Below, piece after piece: positions 43,701 through 47,500 of a stretch of 47,500 nt of DNA. Every line of letters starts with the position of its first letter. Position 1 is the stretch's first letter. The notes below the pieces were generated by a model. That model saw nothing but the letters and a program-made list of their open reading frames with translations. It searched no databases and was not told the origin of the DNA. Made by a program: the position numbers and the translations under genes. Origin of the DNA: Nematostella vectensis (taxonomy: Eukaryota; Cnidaria; Anthozoa; Actiniaria; Edwardsiidae); the NCBI RefSeq assembly GCF_932526225.1, contig NC_064039.1, positions 8,826,139 through 8,873,638 on the forward strand. The letters are read 5' to 3'.

Positions 43701-45441
43701 ACCTTGACTGCACTAATCATTTGACTGCAGTGTTGTCCAGATGGAGTGGGGGCATAGCGTTTCTCAGTTTTGTTCAAGTCTAATCCTCCACCCTTCCCCA
43801 GGACCATGAGGGTAGGGGTTTCAATTGACTAGTGCATAATGGTATCAGATAGGCATCGTTTTGGCGTTCTCTCTTATACATTTCTTAAAAGATAGTAGAG
43901 GATTTAAAGTTAAAAAGTCCACTTTCTTTGTTGGTTTTCCAGCTAGTCTTCCAAAATTTTGCCATTTGTGAATATGTATAATCTGGTGTTTTCTCGACAA
44001 ACGTGAAATAATTCCAAGCCCTTTCAGCATGTTAATTGTATGCTTCACTTTCATCATGTTAATTGTATGCTTCACTTTCAGCATGTTAATTGTATGCTTC
44101 ACTTTCAGCATGTTAATTGTATGCTTCACTTTCAGCATGTTAATTGTATGCTTCACTTTCAGCATGTTAATTGTATGCTTCACTTTCAGCATGTTAATTG
44201 TATGCTTCACTTTCAGCATGTTAATTGTATGCTTCACTTTCAGCATGTTAATTGTATGCTTCACTTTCAGCATGTTAATTGTATGCTTCACTTTCAGCAT
44301 GTTAATTGTATGCTTCACTTTCAGTTAATTGTATGCTTCTTCTCTATGGTATTTTAGAGATGCCATAGCTGCAATGACAGCAATGCCCTTGCACGAAGAG
44401 TTTGTACAACGTGCAAGGCCCCTTTCCCTCCCCCAAAAAAGAAGGAAATGAGGGGGGATGGGAATATCACCCACCAAAGGGGACATCTTTTCGATAGGGT
44501 AAGATTAATTATTATACTGTATTGCGTAATCATACAAAACAAGCTTTAGAAAACAATCTTTAGGAGATTTCCCGGACAACTCCCGTTATATGTTCATTAG
44601 AATAGCCAATGAACAGGGTGGTAAAGTGTGTCTTCGTGAAACGAGATATGGCCGTTTTACACTGCCGAGAAACATGAAATCGTCCATTTTCCATCTCCGT
44701 GGAACGTGATCTAACATGATTTAGCAGTTTTGAGTCTACGTGAACCCAGATCTAGCTTATAGTTATTTTCTAGGCGCTGTTTGTTTCAGCCAGTAAAACG
44801 TGGAAAGCCATTTTTATGTCCGTGAAAATGTCATCCATACCCCCCTTTACCACCCTTAATGAAAGATACCAAACAGAATATGGAGCAATGAAAAAAGAGA
44901 GTAAGAGAGTGGAATGTCTTTGACATTAAAAGAAGTATATTTATTAGAGGGTGCACTGCCGAAACTGATGTCATCATGTTACCATTTTAATTATTATTAC
45001 TAGCTTGAGTTGTTCGCTAAAGTTTTCGATTTTGCAGTTAAGAAATGTTTGTCTTTGTAGTTAAGAAATCCAACTCTTTTGATTCCATGTTGAACTTTTT
45101 CCTTAGTATTTCAATGGATATATCATACAATGATGGCAACGACTGCAATACACTTATTTCAATTAACATTAAAACTGGCTAAGCATAACTGTATATCCGC
45201 TATACTCGGTCGGTCGATTAGCTGCAAAGTCTTTACAAATGCCGAATTATGTTATTTAGTATTCTTTCTGATCTATCATTTATGCCAAACAGATATATTT
45301 TGACCGTTTCGTAGTGGGCATACCACGGAAACCGAGAAATAGGCTGGATGCCATAGACAGTACACTAGTTATATTTTGTCATTACCACTGTAATCATCAT
45401 CATCCTCATCATTATCATCATCATATGTCATCATTATTATT

Positions 45442-45522
<81 letters not shown>

Positions 45523-46532
45523 ATTATTATTATTATTATTATGTAAGTAATTTTTATGCCTTTACTCCCAATAATAACAATTACACAGATAGGCAGAGGG
45601 CTATACTGCAGCTGGCTCTTTTCGCAGGCAAGACCAGAGACTATATGAATTTTGGCTTTTCTTCCACAGTGGCTCAAATCCGATAAAAGTCTTTAATAAA
45701 AATTGTCCATGATAAATCACCCTTACGAACCAGCGAACGCTGTATTATAATAACTGTAAGAATATTTGTTTAGCAAAAGAAGTAATTATTTTTGCTTGTA
45801 TCATGATCCACAGGCAGATGTCCTTCAAAAGGAGCACGGCGTGGATGTGGTCGTCCTTATGTTTGGACGGCACGGCAAAGGGACGACCACATCCTGCTAC
45901 GGCACAAGAGGAAGGGGCCTGAAGTTTATCGGGGACCAGCAGGAGGCCAAACCTGACGAGGATGGCAAACTTGCCTTCCGCTTGTTTGATAGATTCATGA
46001 GAGGTCTGTGATACAGATATCTTTTTCCACAAAATTTACAGAACAATATTTAAACTACTAGGGCCCTCCCCTAGTAAATTTTTATATTTACGATATTGAT
46101 TTGTGTATGCTGTATTGATAATTGCATAAATAAAGTAGTCCCAGGGCAAAAGACGATTCAGAGATGCTGAAATTTATCAACTTTTCAAGTTCAATTTCAA
46201 GTCAAGCTTTATTATGATCAGGTTGAGGCGGACCGTCGCGTTGTGTTTATGATACTGAGCAAATTCTCTTTTAAAATACTTAAAAGTAATCTCATTGTAT
46301 TAAATAATCCCAATTGGTAAAAACAAAAACTAGTTTGTCCATTTCAGCCCAAAGAAAAACACCCGCGGCAACAACACCACCCACCGGGTCACCCGCGGCG
46401 ACAACACCACCCACGGCAGCACCCGCGGCGACAACACCACCCACGGTGGCACCCGCGGCGACAACACCACCCACGGGGGAACCCACGGGGGCACCCGCGG
46501 CGACAACACCAACCGAGGCGGCGTCAACATGA
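40791..46532 (+). CDS. Modular zinc-ribbon protein with duplicated exon set and PAATTPPT-repeat C-terminus
   Basis: Supported exons: a 40791-40834 (basic linker), b 41206-41367 (CGTNCPTACRSCKNENCSYIF), c1 41786-41866 (HCAPCADKRVYAEPPYRIW), f1 42253-42437 (ADVLHQKHQNDIVILTFKRH), c 43485-43513 (basic linker PGKRGAPKK), d 44358-44498 (zinc ribbon CHSC-x10-CTTC), f2 45814-46003 (ADVLQKEHGVDVVVLMFGRH) and g 46348-46532 (PAATTPPT repeats, stop TGA). Linker exons enter in phase 1, ribbon exons in phase 0, and f2 leaves in phase 1. Linker, ribbon and ADVL exons therefore form a module present twice. Exon b resembles the UPF0547 (C16orf87-type) zinc ribbon from memory. The ADVL domain is unknown to me. 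Exon f1 is 5 bases shorter than f2 and frameshifted, so the first module may be dead or skipped, or these may be two tandem genes. The 5' start was not found. Confidence 0.65.
41786..41960 (+). repeat. Duplicated CAPCADK exon segment
   Basis: The first 70 or so bases of exon c1 (GTGCCAGCTCAACCACACTG onwards) recur at about 41889-41957 with a few changes (KRVYAEPPYRI versus KHMYAEPPYRI). The second copy then diverges and stops at 41999-42001. Confidence 0.85.
42253..42437 (+). pseudogene. Frameshifted ADVL exon of module 1
   Basis: It aligns with 45814-46003 from ADVL to the donor, but is 185 instead of 190 bases. After RHGLGTT the matching reading (CYGTEGAGAAFVGHEGEKPA) continues in another frame, so a 5-base deletion near 42325 explains it. 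The acceptor and donor (GAAG/GTGAGA) are intact. Confidence 0.75.
44028..44325 (+). repeat. 27-bp minisatellite, eleven copies, ending in a splice-acceptor-like core
   Basis: Units read CATGTTAATTGTATGCTTCA and then CTTTCAG. It sits about 30 bases upstream of exon d (acceptor ATTTTAG at 44351-44357). All three forward frames stay open, giving spurious ORFs. Confidence 0.97.
45434..45542. repeat. Compound microsatellite (GTT)n then (ATT)n
   Basis: A long GTT run preceded and followed by ATT repeats, with CATCAT-type sequence upstream (45394-45432). It lies in an intron of the zinc-ribbon gene. Confidence 0.97.
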
Positions 46533-46559
46533 ACATAGCATGCTCCATGTACAAAACAG

Positions 46560-46565
46560 AATAAA
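46560..46565 (+). terminator. Polyadenylation signal AATAAA of the zinc-ribbon gene
   Basis: AATAAA starts 28 bases after the TGA at 46530-46532, supporting exon g as the terminal exon. Confidence 0.75.
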
Positions 46566-46739
46566 TCAGTTTATTTTTCAAGTCTGTTTTTTGTGTGATT
46601 ATAACTGCTTAACCAGGGGCCTGTTTCTCAAAGCACTCAAGTATTCTCTGTACCCGAAAACTTCGAATGTTTTCAGTTTTGTTAGCTGCTGCTTTATTGC
46701 TTGTTTCGTTCTTGGACCTCCTTTTTCTATTGATGCTTT

Positions 46740-47500
46740 CTTTTATTTTGTAATACCTTCAAAATCTCACGAGTAACCCCAATATTTAAAAGTGACCCCT
46801 CTCAACCAGGAAACTACAGGCCAATAGCTATTCTTTTCTCCTTTAAAAAAATCCTTGAAAAACTTGTATATGATCAATTAATCTTCTATCTTGAAAAGCA
46901 TAATATCTTATTTCAATATCAGTTTGGATTCAGGAAAGGCCACTTTACAGAGCATGCAATCTTAGAAACTATCGAAAACCTTAAAACAGCACTAGATCAA
47001 AACATGCTGACCTGTGGTATTCTCCTTGATTTCTCGAAGGCATTTGATACCCTAAACCATAACATTTTACTTGAAAAAATGTACAAATATGGAATTAGGG
47101 ATACCCCACAAAAATGGTTTTCAAGCTACCTAAATGAAAGAAAACAGTTTGTCAAATTAGGAAACACTGAATCGGACCTTCAACCAATTACCTGCGGAGT
47201 CCCACAAGGGTCAACACTTGGACCTTTGCTTTTTCTTCTATACATCAATGACCTCCCACACTCCTAAAAAAAACTGAAATTCAGGATATTTGCAGACGAT
47301 ACAAACATTTTCTATTCATCTAAAAATCCTAAAGATTTAGAGCTAACCATTAACACTGAACTATTAAATGTAATCAAATATTGCAATGCAAATAAATTAT
47401 CCATTAACTTTAAGAAAACTAACTACATTATTATTAAATCACCTAGGAAGAAAGTTAGTATCATCATCACAGCCTGTGATATCGAGCACAAAAGTACTAT
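46740..47500 (+). mobile_element. Non-LTR retrotransposon reverse transcriptase, truncated and degraded (CR1/L2/Rex-like)
   Basis: A frame from about 46745 encodes PGNYRPIAILFSFKKILEKL, QFGFRKGHFTEHAI, LDFSKAFDTLNH, GVPQGSTLGPLLFLLYINDL and, after an in-frame TAA at 47265-47267, FRIFADDTNIFYSS. These are reverse transcriptase motifs in order, with the catalytic Asp-Asp in FADD. The endonuclease part is missing upstream (5' truncation) and the element runs off the window end. Apart from the single stop, the frame is intact. The clade assignment is by resemblance only. Confidence 0.92.

Noticed and set aside
44029-44357. Plus-strand ORFs with a nine-residue repeat, and a matching minus ORF
   Set aside because: The 27-bp unit is divisible by three and lacks stops, so all frames are open; there is no independent coding evidence.
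45296-45361. Possible extra exon (IYFDRFVVGIPRKPRNRLDA) between the ribbon and ADVL exons of module 2
   Set aside because: It has an acceptor-like CAG but no convincing donor in frame; joining 44498 directly to 45814 keeps the phase.
1-47500. tRNA or rRNA genes
   Set aside because: No T-loop GGTTCGAATCC-type sequence with a matching acceptor stem and no rRNA-like conserved blocks were seen by eye; a covariance-model scan would settle this.

Overview
The window is eukaryotic, multi-exon, AT-rich DNA from an early-branching animal. Its metazoan genes (ribosomal protein RPS16, HPS1, two cathepsin Z genes, class A GPCRs, a noggin/trunk-like secreted factor), short introns, single-exon GPCRs and dense short repeats suggest a sea anemone genome close to Nematostella. 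The organism is an inference; no marker in the window proves it.

Layout. 0-1.3 kb (minus): three exons of a small repeat-module protein whose last exon has an in-frame stop. 1.45-2.25 kb: an inverted-repeat element around a CxxC-containing ORF. 3.95-4.26 kb: a MITE-like element. 4.8-5.8 kb (minus): a single-exon amine-receptor-like GPCR. 5.8-12.3 kb: mostly non-coding with local duplications. 12.3-16.25 kb (minus): a complete five-exon RPS16. 17.2-18.5 kb (minus): a divergent GPCR broken by a frameshift at a quasi-palindrome. 20.0-20.7 kb (minus): the terminal exon of a noggin/trunk-like secreted protein. 23.1-24.0 kb (plus): a single-exon membrane protein I do not recognise. 24.5-30.9 kb (minus): two tandem four-exon cathepsin Z genes. 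31.5-39.2 kb (plus): a complete 11-exon HPS1 gene containing a U12-type AT-AC intron. 40.8-46.5 kb (plus): a modular zinc-ribbon gene built from a duplicated exon set. 46.7-47.5 kb (plus): a degraded non-LTR retrotransposon reverse transcriptase.

Common themes. The cathepsin Z pair encodes lysosomal proteases, and the second copy lies head-to-head with HPS1, a BLOC-3 subunit for lysosome-related organelles. At least two tandem arrays, in RPS16 and HPS1, are built from duplicated exon-intron junctions, and a third array in the zinc-ribbon gene looks like an iterated 3' splice site. The two cathepsin genes show exon exchange, with remnants of the displaced exon still visible.

Exon boundaries were derived by hand from splice consensus, reading-frame phase and remembered family sequences. 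No alignment or transcript evidence was available.
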